A DNA stretch of 64,000 nucleotides from Streptomyces sp. NBC_01716 (GCF_036248275.1 NZ_CP109181.1:8184001-8248000); one strand, 5' to 3'. Counted from the stretch's first letter, positions 17,971 to 27,744 are shown. Made by a program: numbers and translations. The notes: generated by a model from the letters alone, not told the origin.

Positions 17971-18809
17971 GCGAGCACCCGACCCACATCGAACGCCGCG
18001 AGGTGCTCCGGCCAGAGCCCGCGCTCGCGCTGACCCGCCTGCTGGAGGTTGGTGAGCCTGACTTCGATCGCGACGGTCTGCCGCTGCTGTGGCACTGGCT
18101 GTACCTCCTCGAGCGGCCGGCCCAGGCAGATCTCGGCACCGACGGCCACCCCGTCAGAGGCGTTATTCCGGCGCCGCCGGAGCCGGGGCGGCGTCGCATG
18201 TGGGCAGGCGGACGGGCCACGAGCCTCGCGCCGCTGCGCCTCGGCGTCCTGACGACCCGGCGCACCGAGATCGTGTCGTCGACCGACAAGAGCGGCCGCA
18301 GCGGACGGCTGACCTTCGTCGTGGTCCGCCACACGATCGAGCAGGACGACTCACCCGTCGTGGTGGAGGAGCAGGACATCGTCTACCGCGACGCAGTGGC
18401 GCCGAGTGCCCCGGCGCCGGTCGAACAGGTCGAGGACATCGGACTGGAGCCAGGGGAGTGGCGTCTGCCGATCGATCCGGCGCTGCTGTTCCGGTTCTCC
18501 GCCCTGACCTACAACGCCCATCGCATCCATTACGACCGTGACTACGCGCGCGAGGTCGAGGGGTACGCCGGGCTTGTGACGCACGGTCCGCTGCAGGCGA
18601 TCGCGATGGCCGAGGCCGCGCGCGAGCGGGGAGCGGACCGACGGGTCTCGATCGACTACCGACTGGTGTCCCCGCTGTTGGACCACCAGGGGCTGGTGGT
18701 CTCGGCGACCGCCGATGGCGCGAGCTGGCGCACGGGCGCGCGTGACCTTTCCGGCCGCGCGACAGCTCGCGGGCGAGTCACTCGAGGCGGGCTCGTGCAA
18801 CCCTCCTGA
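17967..18809 (+). CDS. MaoC-type (double hot-dog) hydratase, mesaconyl-CoA hydratase-like
   Basis: 280 residues, GTG start overlapping the CoA-transferase stop. The N-terminal hot-dog half has LPLLWHWLYLLE, RRMWAGGRAT and VVEEQDIVYRDA; the C-terminal half has FSALTYNAHRIHYDRDYA and GLVTHGPLQAIAMAE, which carry the catalytic Asp/His region. This combination is the one I know from mesaconyl-C4-CoA and 3-methylfumaryl-CoA hydratases. It would hydrate an unsaturated dicarboxylyl-CoA to a citramalyl-type product, the substrate of a CitE-like lyase. Last gene of the importer operon and right edge of the island. Confidence 0.82.
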   Translation: MSEHPTHIERREVLRPEPALALTRLLEVGEPDFDRDGLPLLWHWLYLLERPAQADLGTDGHPVRGVIPAPPEPGRRRMWAGGRATSLAPLRLGVLTTRRTEIVSSTDKSGRSGRLTFVVVRHTIEQDDSPVVVEEQDIVYRDAVAPSAPAPVEQVEDIGLEPGEWRLPIDPALLFRFSALTYNAHRIHYDRDYAREVEGYAGLVTHGPLQAIAMAEAARERGADRRVSIDYRLVSPLLDHQGLVVSATADGASWRTGARDLSGRATARGRVTRGGLVQPS

Positions 18810-19164
18810 CCTATTCGATTCGACCCTGCTGACCCAGTGGTCATCGACAGTCATCGGCATCCGCAGAACGCCCGGCAGGCGCTGCGCAAGGCAGGGCGGT
18901 GTGGGCCCCGACCGCCCGCCGGGCGTTGCTCGAATCACGGCACGGTGGTGGTACTTGCGGTGGCGCGCTTTAGCGCGAGGGCTTCACGGCAGCGCCAGCC
19001 CGACCAGAGGGCGATGACGAGAACGGCGGAGGCGGCGAGGCTGCCAAGGAATTCGGGGATTGCGGCATGGAGGAGAGACCTGGGTGGTGTTCATCCGGTG
19101 ACCACCGCACCACAACCGAGGCGGCTGGTGGCGAGCCGCTGGTTGCCCAGCCGGCGGTTCCCGC
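18810..19164. other. Gene-free junction at the right edge of the island
   Basis: No gene, transfer RNA or clear repeat seen. The segment separates the last catabolic gene from a 5'-truncated RibD-like relic, so an island end or recombination point probably lies here. I found no attachment-site-like duplication. Confidence 0.4.
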
Positions 19165-19733
19165 GCGAACGTCCCGGCCACGCGCTGGACGGCTTCGTCG
19201 CGGACGAGAATGACCAGCCCGGACCGCTGTTCGACTGGTTGTCCAGCGGTGACGTCCCGTTGGACGAAAGCGGCGAGCTGAAGGTGTCGCAGACGTCCTA
19301 CGACTACATCCGGCCGTACTGGGACCAGATCGGAGTCACGATCGTCGGCCGCCACGTCTTCGACCTGACGGACGGCTGGGACGGAAAGCCTCCGGGCGGG
19401 ATCGACCACGTGGTCGTCGTGTCGCACCGGCCGATCCCCGAGGGCTGGGACCCGAAGGCGCCGTTTCACTTCGTCGACGGCGTCGAGGCAGCCGTGGCCA
19501 AGGCGCAGGAGCTTGCGGGTGACCGCATGGTCGAGGTCGCCGCTGGCGACGTCGGTGGCCAGGTGCTTGCCGCGGGCCTGATCGACGAGGTGCGCATGGA
19601 CGTCGTACCCGTCGTATTCGGGTCCGGCAAGCGCTACTTCGGGTCGGTCCACGCGCAGCACCTGTTGGAGGATCCTGACGTGGTGATTCAGGGCAACCGG
19701 GTGCTTCACCTGCGCTATCGAGTGCGCCGTTGA
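19165..19733 (+). pseudogene. RibD C-terminal/dihydrofolate-reductase-like protein, 5' truncated
   Basis: Similarity starts abruptly at LDGFVADENDQPGPLFDW (about 19180) and runs to the natural end HLRYRVRR. Inner motifs are sound: TIVGRHVFDLTDGWDG, HVVVVSHRPIPEGW, VFGSGKRYF. The first beta-strand and start codon of the family (about 8 residues before SLDGF) are missing and replaced by unrelated sequence, although the frame stays open upstream to 18837. A 'reductase of unknown substrate' if expressed at all. A second relic of the same family lies at 38966-39216. Confidence 0.65.
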
Positions 19734-20088
19734 CCGATCTGAGCGGGTACCGCGAAGAAGTCACAGCGAACGGTGACACAGGATCGGGCCTCCGGCGGCG
19801 TTTGCGCATCGCTGTCCCTGGTCGGGCAGCCGACACCGATCCGCCCCAGCACCTCACCTGCGGCAACGGGCTGCCCGTCGATGGTGACGCGGATGTCCAT
19901 CGGAGTGCTCCTGTCTGATCCGGACGGGCTCGCCGACGCCGAGGCCGGCGACTGCTCCGACGCCGACGATGATGCGAGGCGGTGGCGAGGGCCTGTTGGG
20001 CGGGTGAGTCGTCGGAGCAGGCGGTCGCGGCCGGCAGCAGTACTCCGGTGGTGGTGGCGGTCAGGGCCCGGCGAAGGGTGAAGGTCAT
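19734..20088 (-). pseudogene. Cyclophilin-like-fold lipoprotein, frameshifted and truncated
   Basis: Starts at 20088 with a lipoprotein signal (TGVLLPAATACSDDSPAQQA). After about 37 codons the frame breaks near 19975; the next frame carries a Ser-rich linker and MDIRVTIDGQPVAA, the first strand of the small cyclophilin-like fold that follows such linkers. The remaining 90 or so residues expected after this strand are absent. Reads as a decayed member of a lipoprotein family often found beside cupin and alcohol dehydrogenase genes. Confidence 0.6.
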
Positions 20089-20133
20089 GGGGTGCCGTCC
20101 CGCGGGTCGGGCATGGGCTCGGCGTGCCCGGGT

Positions 20134-20544
20134 TCAGCCGGTGGCCGGGGCGGTGGCGTACTCCTCGTCGGTGACGGGGTTCAGCCAGTGCACGACGTCG
20201 TGGTCGTCGTCGCCCTCGTTGATGGCCAAATGGACCATCAGCCGGTTCGGCGCGGCACCGTGCCAGTGCTCCTCGTCGGCCTCGAACAGGACGCGGTCGC
20301 CGGGCCGGATGACTTCCACCGGTCCGCCCCGGCGCCGGCACAGACCGACCCCTTCGGTGACGAAGACGGTCTGGCCCAGCGGGTGGCGGTGCCAGTGGGT
20401 GCGGGCACCGGGCATGAAGTGCACCAGGTTGGCGGTGACCCGGGACGGGGCGGGCGCCGCGGCGACGGCGTCGATGTAGACGTCGCCGGTGAACCAGTCC
20501 GCCGGCCCCTTGACGGTGTCGATCGAGCTGCGGGTGATCTGCAC
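20134..20544 (-). CDS. Cupin-domain protein
   Basis: 136 residues, GTG start at 20544. A single cupin barrel: motif 1 is GARTHWHRHPLGQTVFVTEG with its metal-binding histidines and Glu, motif 2 is RPGDRVLFEADEEHWHGAAP. Probably a small metal-dependent oxygenase, isomerase or sensor; substrate unknown. It starts 31 bases downstream of the alcohol dehydrogenase stop in the same direction, so the two are likely co-transcribed and under the XRE-type regulator encoded divergently. Confidence 0.85.
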   Translation of the reverse strand: MQITRSSIDTVKGPADWFTGDVYIDAVAAAPAPSRVTANLVHFMPGARTHWHRHPLGQTVFVTEGVGLCRRRGGPVEVIRPGDRVLFEADEEHWHGAAPNRLMVHLAINEGDDDHDVVHWLNPVTDEEYATAPATG

Positions 20545-20574
20545 GGATGCTCCTCGTACGGTTGACGGGGGAGG

Positions 20575-21591
20575 TCAGGGGGTGAGGAGGGTCTTGATGG
20601 CGCGGCGTTCGTCCATGGCCTTGTAGCCTTCGGCGACCTGGTCCAGGGGGAGGGTGAGATCGAAGACCTTGCCCGGGTCGATCGCACCGGCAAGGACGCG
20701 GTCGATGAGGTCGGGCAGGTAGCGGCGTACAGGGGCGGGGCCACCGCGCACCCCGACGTGGGAGAAGAACAGCTCCTGCCCGTCAAGCGCAACCTCATGG
20801 GGGACGCCCACGAAGCCGACGTTGCCACCCGGCCGCGTGGAGTGCAGGGCCTGCCGCATGGACTGGGCGGTGCCCACGCACTCCAGGACACTGTCCCCGC
20901 CGATCCCGCCGGTCATCTCCTTGATCCGGGCAACACCTTCCTCACCACGCTCGGCGACGATGTCGGTCGCCCCGAACTCACGGGCGAGCTTCTGCCGGGA
21001 CCCGTGGCGGGACATGACGATGATCCGCTCCGCCCCCAGTTCCTTCGCGGCGATCACCGCGCACAGGCCGACCGCACCGTCACCGACCACCACGGCCGTC
21101 GAGCCCGGCTTGACCTCGGCCGCGTCCGCGGCCCACCAGCCGGTGCCCATCACGTCCGACACGGCCAACAGCCCCGGCCAGAACCGTTCGTCCGGCACAC
21201 CGTCGGTGGCGACCAGGGTGCCCTGGGCGTTGGGGATCCTCACGTAGTCGGCCTGGCAGGTGGACATGAACTCGCGGTTCAGACAGCTCGACTGGAACCC
21301 GTTGTGGCAGTTCGCACAGACGTTGTCCGAGGTCGCGAACGAGCCTATGACGAACTGGCCGGGCTTGACCGAGGTGACCTCCGGCCCGACCTCTTCCACG
21401 AAGCCGACGTACTCGTGGCCCATCGGGTGGGCGTGCTCGGTGGGCTCCGCACCGCGGTACGGCCACAGGTCCGAGCCGCACACGCACGTCACGGCCGTGC
21501 GGATGATCGCATCGGTCGGGTGCTCGATCTTCGGGTCCTCCAGAGTCTCGAAGCGGATGTCGCCGGGGGCGTGGATCACTGCGCCGCGCAT
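20575..21591 (-). CDS. Zinc-dependent alcohol dehydrogenase
   Basis: 338 residues from ATG 21591; an open extension to 21777 lacks family similarity and crosses the operator. Catalytic zinc site VTCVCGSDLWPYRG, GHEYVGFVEEVGP; structural zinc cluster DNVCANCHNGFQSSC; Rossmann motif VVGDGAVGLCAVIAAKELGA and MSRHGSRQKLAREFGA. A medium-chain NAD(P)-dependent dehydrogenase acting on an unknown alcohol or aldehyde. Divergent from an XRE regulator, with a perfect palindrome between. Confidence 0.9.
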   Translation of the reverse strand: MRGAVIHAPGDIRFETLEDPKIEHPTDAIIRTAVTCVCGSDLWPYRGAEPTEHAHPMGHEYVGFVEEVGPEVTSVKPGQFVIGSFATSDNVCANCHNGFQSSCLNREFMSTCQADYVRIPNAQGTLVATDGVPDERFWPGLLAVSDVMGTGWWAADAAEVKPGSTAVVVGDGAVGLCAVIAAKELGAERIIVMSRHGSRQKLAREFGATDIVAERGEEGVARIKEMTGGIGGDSVLECVGTAQSMRQALHSTRPGGNVGFVGVPHEVALDGQELFFSHVGVRGGPAPVRRYLPDLIDRVLAGAIDPGKVFDLTLPLDQVAEGYKAMDERRAIKTLLTP

Positions 21592-21756
21592 GAGGGGTCC
21601 CTTTGCGTACCGGGTACAGAGTGCGGACCCGAAGCACGGGTGCCGGACCGCCCGAGCCGGGTGTGGGGCCCTGCCTTTGCCGCCTTCGTGACCGGCACGA
21701 GAAGCACCACGCCGTCCAGGTAACCCACTCTTCACAGGCGTAGCGAGGCACTGACA

Positions 21757-21781
21757 AGGGATGTACTGGCAGTACATCCCT
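21757..21781. promoter_or_regulatory. Perfect inverted repeat, operator between dehydrogenase and regulator
   Basis: Two fully complementary 11-base arms (AGGGATGTACT and its complement) with a 3-base centre GGC. It lies 166 bases upstream of the dehydrogenase start and 32 bases upstream of the regulator start, a typical site for the divergently encoded XRE protein. Confidence 0.65.
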
Positions 21782-21812
21782 GGGGCCGCGTGCGGGACGT
21801 ACCGTCGAAGAC

Positions 21813-22706
21813 ATGGACAACCGTGAGGAGGCCCGCGAGTTCCTCACCTCGCGGCGCGCGAAGATCACCCCCGACCGGGCCGGACTGCCCTCCGGATCCC
21901 GTCGCCGGGTGCCGGGCCTGCGCCGCAGCGAGGTCGCGGCCCTCGCCGACATGAGCGTCGAGTACTACTCCAAGCTGGAGCGCGGCAACCTCGCCGGAGT
22001 CTCCCCGGCTGTCCTCAAGGCCCTCGCCCGCGCCCTGCAGCTCGATGACGCCGAACGCGCCCACCTGCTGAACCTGGCCCGGGCCGCCGACGGCTCCGAC
22101 GCCCTCACCCGCCCCCACCGCCGTGCCACCACCCGGCAGTGGACCCCGCACCGCAGCCTGCAATGGACCCTGGACGCGATCACCGCCGGGCCGGCGTTCG
22201 TCCGCAACGGCCGGATGGACATCCTCGCCGCCAACCAGCTCTTCCGCGCCTTCTACACCGACGTCTACGCCACGCCCGGCAACCAGCAGAACCTGGCCCG
22301 CTTCACCTTCCTCGACCCCGCCTCCCGCCGCTTCTACCCCGACTGGGACGCCTTCGCCGACATCACCGTCGCCATCGTGCGTGCGGAAGCCGGCCGCAAC
22401 CCCCACGACAAGGACCTGCACGATCTCGTCGGAGAGCTGTGCACCCGCAGTGACGCCTTCCGCACCCGGTGGGGCGCGCACAACGTCCGTCACCACGGCA
22501 CCGGCACCAAACACTTCCACCACCACGCCGTCGGCGACCTCTCCCTCGCCTTCGAAGGTTTGGAGATGGCCGCTGCTCACGGTCTCACCCTCACCATCTA
22601 CACGGCCGAACCCGGCTCACCCTCCGAAGAAGGACTGCGCCTCCTCGCCACCTGGGCCGCCACCCAGGAAGCCGCCCCGGACACCGAACGGTCAGCAGCC
22701 GACTGA
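21813..22706 (+). CDS. XRE-family regulator with MmyB-like ligand-binding domain
   Basis: 297 residues. The N-terminal helix-turn-helix (about residues 30-75: GLRRSEVAALADMSVEYYSK, LERGN) is followed by a PAS-like MmyB domain (TLDAITAGPAFVRNGRMDIL, then ANQLFRAFY). These regulators usually control a divergent oxidoreductase gene, exactly the layout here. The ligand is unknown; in some relatives a fatty acid-like molecule binds the C-terminal domain. Confidence 0.9.
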   Translation: MDNREEAREFLTSRRAKITPDRAGLPSGSRRRVPGLRRSEVAALADMSVEYYSKLERGNLAGVSPAVLKALARALQLDDAERAHLLNLARAADGSDALTRPHRRATTRQWTPHRSLQWTLDAITAGPAFVRNGRMDILAANQLFRAFYTDVYATPGNQQNLARFTFLDPASRRFYPDWDAFADITVAIVRAEAGRNPHDKDLHDLVGELCTRSDAFRTRWGAHNVRHHGTGTKHFHHHAVGDLSLAFEGLEMAAAHGLTLTIYTAEPGSPSEEGLRLLATWAATQEAAPDTERSAAD

Positions 22707-22829
22707 CCGCCGACGGCGCCGCCCCCCCGGGGGTTCGGCGTCGCCGCTGTACAGCACTTCCACTTCTCGCTGGACTCGTCTGCGGCTTCTCGGGGGTTGC
22801 GAAGCACCGGGCCTATCGCAGGGTGGCCT

Positions 22830-23446
22830 CGGTACCCAGGGCTTCGACGTCGCCTTGATCTCACGCAACCGCGTCAAGCTCGACGGCCTGGCGGCACAGC
22901 TCGTCGCCGAGGGCATCAACGCCGCCGCGTTCCCCGCGGACGTACTCGACCGCGACGCCCTCACCCAGGCCCTCAAGGACGCCGCCGCGCAGTTCGGCGG
23001 CATCGACGTCCTGGAGTACTCCCCGGTCGGGTCGTTCGGATCCACAACCCCTGACGACCCCCACCAGGACGGACCCGTCCCACTTGCAGCACGAGATGGA
23101 GTTCCAGCTCTACGGCGCCATCGCCGCTACCCAGGTGGTGCTGCCCGCCATGCGCGAGGCCGGCGCAGGCACTCTCCTCTACACCACCGGCGCGGGCTCC
23201 ATCGACCCTGTCCCGGCAGTCGCCAACGTCAACGCTGTCGCGGCAGCCCTGCGCAACTGGGCGATCAACCTCCACAAGGAACTGGACGGCACCGGCATCC
23301 AGGTCGCACATGTCGGCATCGACGTGTCGATCGGCATGTCGGTCGTCCCCGGCTTCCCGACGGCCAAGCCCGAGCAGATCTCTCCCGCCTACTGGGATCT
23401 GCACACCATCAAGCGCGACCAAGCCGAACTCGTGTTCAGCCTCTGA
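22830..23446 (+). pseudogene. Short-chain dehydrogenase, 5' truncated and frameshifted
   Basis: The first frame holds QGFDVALISRNRVKLDGLAA through GIDVLEYSPVGSFGSTT; the glycine-rich nucleotide motif before it is scrambled and no start is evident. After a CCCC run at 23048-23051 the family continues in the next frame (LTTPTRTDPSH, EFQLYGAIAATQVVLPAM) to the natural end ELVFSL. Removing one C restores the frame, so this is a single-base slip on top of an older 5' loss. Located just behind the XRE gene. Confidence 0.7.
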
Positions 23447-23729
23447 CACGCCCCGCCCGCCTCGGCTCTGGCGCCCTCTCCTCACGGTCACCGCGTAGTA
23501 GAGCGCCGGGGCTGGCAGGAGCCTGGCGGAACGCTCGTGCCCACAGCTTCCCGCTGTGGCGCCTCCAGCGTCAGTACTGGTCCCGGCCCGGGGCTTGTTC
23601 CCTGGCCGGGCGAACCCGGTATCGAAGAGGCGGGCATGATCGTGAAGCCTGACGCGCGGACGGTGTGGGGCCCGGAAACCGTGCCAGGCCCCAGGTGCTG
23701 TCCGGTGGATCTTCCACGCCGCCCGGCGG

Positions 23730-24395
23730 TCACACCTTGCGAGCGTCCCAGGGGGTGCGGAGCCAGCCGTCGTAGGAATGCAGCAGGGCCACCAGAGCCG
23801 CCCCCACCCGCCAGTCCAGCTCGGGCGCGCTCAGTTCGAGCTGCTCCCTGAACGGTCGGTAGTCCAGGAGCAGCCGGCCGCCGGCGCGCCATCTGATGCG
23901 CCGTGGGGCGCGGGGGATGTCACCGTTGTTGAACAGCGCCCCGAGGATGAGGAAGGGCAGCAGCGGGGAGAGCGGCCAGCAGACGAGCCACCAGAAGATC
24001 CGGCCCTTGTACCCCACCGCTTCGGGGAGACCGGGCTGTGCCACCGTCCAGCGGGTCCGTATGCCTCTGCCCCTGAGCGCCTTCTCGCGTACGACGGTGC
24101 CGATGACCTCACCGCCGGCGCCGAGCACCTGGTAGGTCGCCACCCCGTCGCGGGCCGACAGTGTCACCACTGTGGCCACCACACCGCCACGGTTCTCGTC
24201 GCCCCACAGGATGAACGAACGAGCGCCGGTCTTGTGCGCCGCGAGGTAGGCGGGCAGGCCGCCTGACGGAAGTTGGCGCTCCACATATGCGACAGAACGG
24301 AGCGTTCTCGATTCTTCGAGATTGACCACGTTCCGGACAACTGGAGGTGGGCCTCCCGACTCCAGGTCTTTGAGCTTCGCTGGAGGGATCCTCAT
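23730..24395 (-). CDS. Conserved hypothetical protein with one membrane region
   Basis: 221 residues from ATG 24395; a longer frame to 24506 exists but adds poor sequence. The first 140 residues look like a small beta-rich domain; a hydrophobic stretch (FWWLVCWPLSPLLPFLILGA) follows, then a short cytoplasmic-type tail ending in LLHSYDGWLRTPW. I do not recognise a function. It is divergent from the sensor kinase gene, with about 250 bases between. Confidence 0.6.
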   Translation of the reverse strand: MRIPPAKLKDLESGGPPPVVRNVVNLEESRTLRSVAYVERQLPSGGLPAYLAAHKTGARSFILWGDENRGGVVATVVTLSARDGVATYQVLGAGGEVIGTVVREKALRGRGIRTRWTVAQPGLPEAVGYKGRIFWWLVCWPLSPLLPFLILGALFNNGDIPRAPRRIRWRAGGRLLLDYRPFREQLELSAPELDWRVGAALVALLHSYDGWLRTPWDARKV

Positions 24396-24642
24396 GGTCA
24401 GGCCGACTGTCACCCTGTGTGCTCCACGTTCATTTACCGCTCGTCCGCCTTGCTCGGGGCACCATAACGCGGCCCGGCCGACAGGTGTGCCGGTCGTTCG
24501 ACCCACATGGAACGGCGATCGTGCGCACCATAAGGACCCTTATCATCCTATTAAGGTGCTTTGTCTTGTTCATTGGTCAACTAGCCTTACCCTCATGTGG
24601 CATGGGGGACGCGGCGGCAACGCGGATCGAGACGTCGAGTCG

Positions 24643-27015
24643 ATGGCGGGCCCCAGATCCAGCGAGCACCTGTTCGACGTGACCGTCGAGCGGTACGGGT
24701 TGTGGCTCCGGTCCACCGTGGTGTTTCTGTGCAGTGCGCTGGGCATCGTCGCCGCGGACGCGGCGACGAATCCCCTGGCGCTGTCCCTGCTGCTGACCGC
24801 CCTGCTCGCCTGCGCCGTACGGCTCCACGGGCTGCGCCACCCGCTCCCGTTCGCCTGGCGGTGGACGCTGGACGCGTTGGTGGTGGTGCTGACGGGGCTG
24901 TCCCAGCCGGTGCTCGGCGGCGGCGGCGCGGATGTGATGGTCGAGGCGATTCTCGGCATCTGCGTCATCACCTTCCAGCAGGAGTGGGCGGTGCGCCCCA
25001 TGGTCGGCGCCACCCTGGCCGCACTGGGAGCTGTCGCCTGCGCGCTCGGCGACGTCCTCTCCTCGCCCGGCCACGGCCCGGAGCTGACCGCACTGGTGAA
25101 GCTGCTTGTGGTGGCGGGCCTGTCCAGGGCCGCGTACCTGATCGTCCGGACCCGCGCGAGGGCGGCCGACCGGTCGGCCGCGGCCTGGGCGGCGTCGCGC
25201 CGCGAGGCCGATGTCGCCGCCGCCCGGAGGGCCACCGAGCGGGAGTACCTGGCGACTCTGCACGACACGGCGAGCGCGACGCTGCTGATGGTCTCCCAGG
25301 GCGACGGCCGGGACTGGTCCTGGCTGTCCCCCCGGGCCAGGGAGGACCTGGAGGCGCTGTCGGCCATGCCGGGGTTCGAGACGGGGAGCGTCGACCTCGC
25401 GGAGCTTCTCCGCTGCGTGCCCGGTGCGCGCGAGGGCGAGGAGCAGGCACTGGTGCGGCTCAAGACGCGCATCGACGGTCCGCTCACGGTTCCGTCCGGC
25501 CCCGGACTCGCGATATTCAACGGGGTACGGGAGGCCGTCACCAACGTGGCACGCCACGCCGGAGTCCGGGAGGCGGAGCTCAGGGCAAGGGCGGAGCAGG
25601 GCGGCGCCGTCGTCGAACTGTCCGACGCGGGACGGGGGTTCGACCCGGGCTCCGTCCCCGCGCGGCGCCGGGGCATCTCCAACTCCATCGTCGGCAGGAT
25701 GCACGCGGTCGGCGGCTCCGCCACGATCACCTCAGAACCGGGCAGCGGGACCCTCGTGCGGTGGCACTGGCGGGCCGGGACCCAACAGCCGTGGGACGAC
25801 GCGCGGCTGAAGGGCGAGCCGCGGGCACACCAGCTCCCCGCACCGGCGCAGCACGCGGCCGTCGTCCGCCTCATCCGTGGGCAGTTGCTGCACGGGGCCC
25901 AACTGGCCGCGCTGCTCATCAGCCTGCTGTCGCAGTTCGTGCTCTCCCTGCGGCAGCTCACCGCCTACCAGGAGGTGTACCGCCCCGCGTGGGTGCAGAC
26001 CGTGGCGTTCGTCTGCCTCATCGTCGTCGCGGTCGTCGGGGCCACCTATCTGCTGCGTGGCAGGCGGCTGCCGCCTGCCGTGCGTGGATGGGGCGTGGCC
26101 TCGGTACTCGGCGTCTCCGCGGCGTGCGCGTTCACGCTCCCGCCGGAGCGGCTGACAGGCGCAGAGGACTGGTCGTACGGACTGGTCGGCTGGCACGCCC
26201 TGTTCCTGCTGGCGGACCTGCGGATCAGGGTGTTCGCGGCGTTCCTCGGGGCGCACATCGCGATCAACGTGACCGCCGTGTTCCTGTTGGGGGCGCCGAC
26301 CGCCGCGGACACCGCGGTGATGGGGATCGCCGCCGTCTCCACCTGCGGCTTCCAGCTCTCCGTCGGTGTACTGATGCACCTGCTCCACGACGCGGCCCCG
26401 GCGGCGGGGACCGCGGCGGCGCGTGAGGAGGAACTGCGCACCCGGGAACGTATCCATGAGGACATGCAGCGTGATCACAAGGAGCGCTACCGGGCGCTGA
26501 CGGCGACGACGGTGCCGCTGCTCGTGGGCCTCGGTCACGGTACGCTGAGCCCGCACGACGAGGAGGTCAGGCTGCGATGCGGTGTCGAAGCCGCCCGTAT
26601 GCGCCGCCTGTTCGCGGAGAGCGACGCCGTCTCCGACCCGCTGCTCAACGAGTTGCGGGCGTGCGTCGAGGTGGCCGAGCACCGGGGCGCGACGATAAGT
26701 CTTGCCGTACGGGGCCGGCAGGGCGAGGTGCCCGTGCGGATACGCAGGGAGTTGATCGACCCGGTGGCGGTGACTCTCAGCCGTACACGCTCGATCGCGC
26801 GGGTGACCGTCGTGTCGACGCCCTCCTCGGTACGGGTGAGCGTGATCAGCGAGGACCGCGCCGACTGCCGTCACACGGAAGAGCCACCTCGGGCCCACGG
26901 GCATGCCGCGGACGCCGGCGTGACCGTGGCCAGAACGACGCGGGACGGAAGCCTGTGGGTGGAGGCTGTCTGGCGACGACCCACAGAACTCCAGGAGTTG
27001 ACCCGACATGAGTGA
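24643..27015 (+). CDS. Sensor kinase with two membrane-plus-kinase-like halves
   Basis: 790 residues from ATG 24643 (an ATG at 24595 would add 16 residues). Half 1: five or so membrane helices (25-165), a coiled linker, an H-box TLHDTASATLLMV with His207 as likely phosphate acceptor, and an HATPase domain (AVTNVARHAGV, then DAGRGFDPGSVPARRRGIS). Half 2: a second set of helices (about 415-570), a coiled linker (HEDMQRDHKERYRALTATTV) without a clear H-box, and a degenerate ATPase-like end without N- or G-boxes. Half 2 may be a sensory or regulatory pseudokinase. Overlaps the response regulator gene by 8 bases. Confidence 0.82.
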   Translation: MAGPRSSEHLFDVTVERYGLWLRSTVVFLCSALGIVAADAATNPLALSLLLTALLACAVRLHGLRHPLPFAWRWTLDALVVVLTGLSQPVLGGGGADVMVEAILGICVITFQQEWAVRPMVGATLAALGAVACALGDVLSSPGHGPELTALVKLLVVAGLSRAAYLIVRTRARAADRSAAAWAASRREADVAAARRATEREYLATLHDTASATLLMVSQGDGRDWSWLSPRAREDLEALSAMPGFETGSVDLAELLRCVPGAREGEEQALVRLKTRIDGPLTVPSGPGLAIFNGVREAVTNVARHAGVREAELRARAEQGGAVVELSDAGRGFDPGSVPARRRGISNSIVGRMHAVGGSATITSEPGSGTLVRWHWRAGTQQPWDDARLKGEPRAHQLPAPAQHAAVVRLIRGQLLHGAQLAALLISLLSQFVLSLRQLTAYQEVYRPAWVQTVAFVCLIVVAVVGATYLLRGRRLPPAVRGWGVASVLGVSAACAFTLPPERLTGAEDWSYGLVGWHALFLLADLRIRVFAAFLGAHIAINVTAVFLLGAPTAADTAVMGIAAVSTCGFQLSVGVLMHLLHDAAPAAGTAAAREEELRTRERIHEDMQRDHKERYRALTATTVPLLVGLGHGTLSPHDEEVRLRCGVEAARMRRLFAESDAVSDPLLNELRACVEVAEHRGATISLAVRGRQGEVPVRIRRELIDPVAVTLSRTRSIARVTVVSTPSSVRVSVISEDRADCRHTEEPPRAHGHAADAGVTVARTTRDGSLWVEAVWRRPTELQELTRHE

Positions 27016-27664
27016 CAACGGACCGGTCAGCGTGGTCGTCGTGGACGACCATCCCGCCATCCTCTCCGGCATCGAGGTGTGGTACGCCGCGTCCCGGCGG
27101 CCCATCACCGTGGTCGCGGCCGGTGCCTCCGTACAGGAAGCCTGGACCGCGCCGGGCAGTACGGCCGATGTCGTCGTCCTGGATCTGCAACTGGGCCAGG
27201 GCGGACCCGCGTTCGGCAGCCTGCGACGGCTCGTCGACGCCGGGCGGCAGGTGGTCGTCTACTCGATGCGCGACGACGAGAAGACCGCGCTCAACTGCCT
27301 GGACCTGGGAGCCGCGACCTTTCTGACCAAGAGTGAGGGCCAACAGCACCTGGTCGAGGCGACTTTGGCGGCGGCCGACGAACGGCCCTACATGCCGCCC
27401 GCGCTGGCCGGCGCACTGGGAACGAACGCCCGCGCCGACCGCCCCCAGCTCTCCGTACGCGAGGAGAACGTACTCATCGAGTGGTTCCAGTCGGAGTCGA
27501 AGGAACTCGTCGCGCAGCGCCTCGGCATCTCCACGGGGACGGTCAACTCGTACCTGGACCGGGTGCGTATCAAATACGCGAACGTCGGCCGCCCCGCCCG
27601 GACGAAGGCCAGCCTGGTGGCCCGCGCCGTCCAGGACGGACTGGTCGACGTGGACGACCTCTGA
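27008..27664 (+). CDS. NarL/FixJ-type response regulator
   Basis: 218 residues. Receiver domain: acidic pair VVVVDDHPAIL, phosphorylation Asp in DVVVLDLQLGQ, switch Ser in VVVYSMRDD, Lys in FLTKSEG. C-terminal LuxR-type helix-turn-helix: LSVREENVLIEWF, QRLGISTGTVNSYLDRVR. The partner is the kinase encoded in the overlapping upstream gene. The nearest downstream targets are the IPT/TIG genes, whose leader region carries a repeated palindrome. Confidence 0.9.
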   Translation: MSDNGPVSVVVVDDHPAILSGIEVWYAASRRPITVVAAGASVQEAWTAPGSTADVVVLDLQLGQGGPAFGSLRRLVDAGRQVVVYSMRDDEKTALNCLDLGAATFLTKSEGQQHLVEATLAAADERPYMPPALAGALGTNARADRPQLSVREENVLIEWFQSESKELVAQRLGISTGTVNSYLDRVRIKYANVGRPARTKASLVARAVQDGLVDVDDL

Positions 27665-27744
27665 ACTGGTGAAAAGGCCCCAGGAGCCGAGTCCACCATT
27701 CCACATGCTACTCCGATCGGGTGACTCGGTGAGCTGGAACTTGT

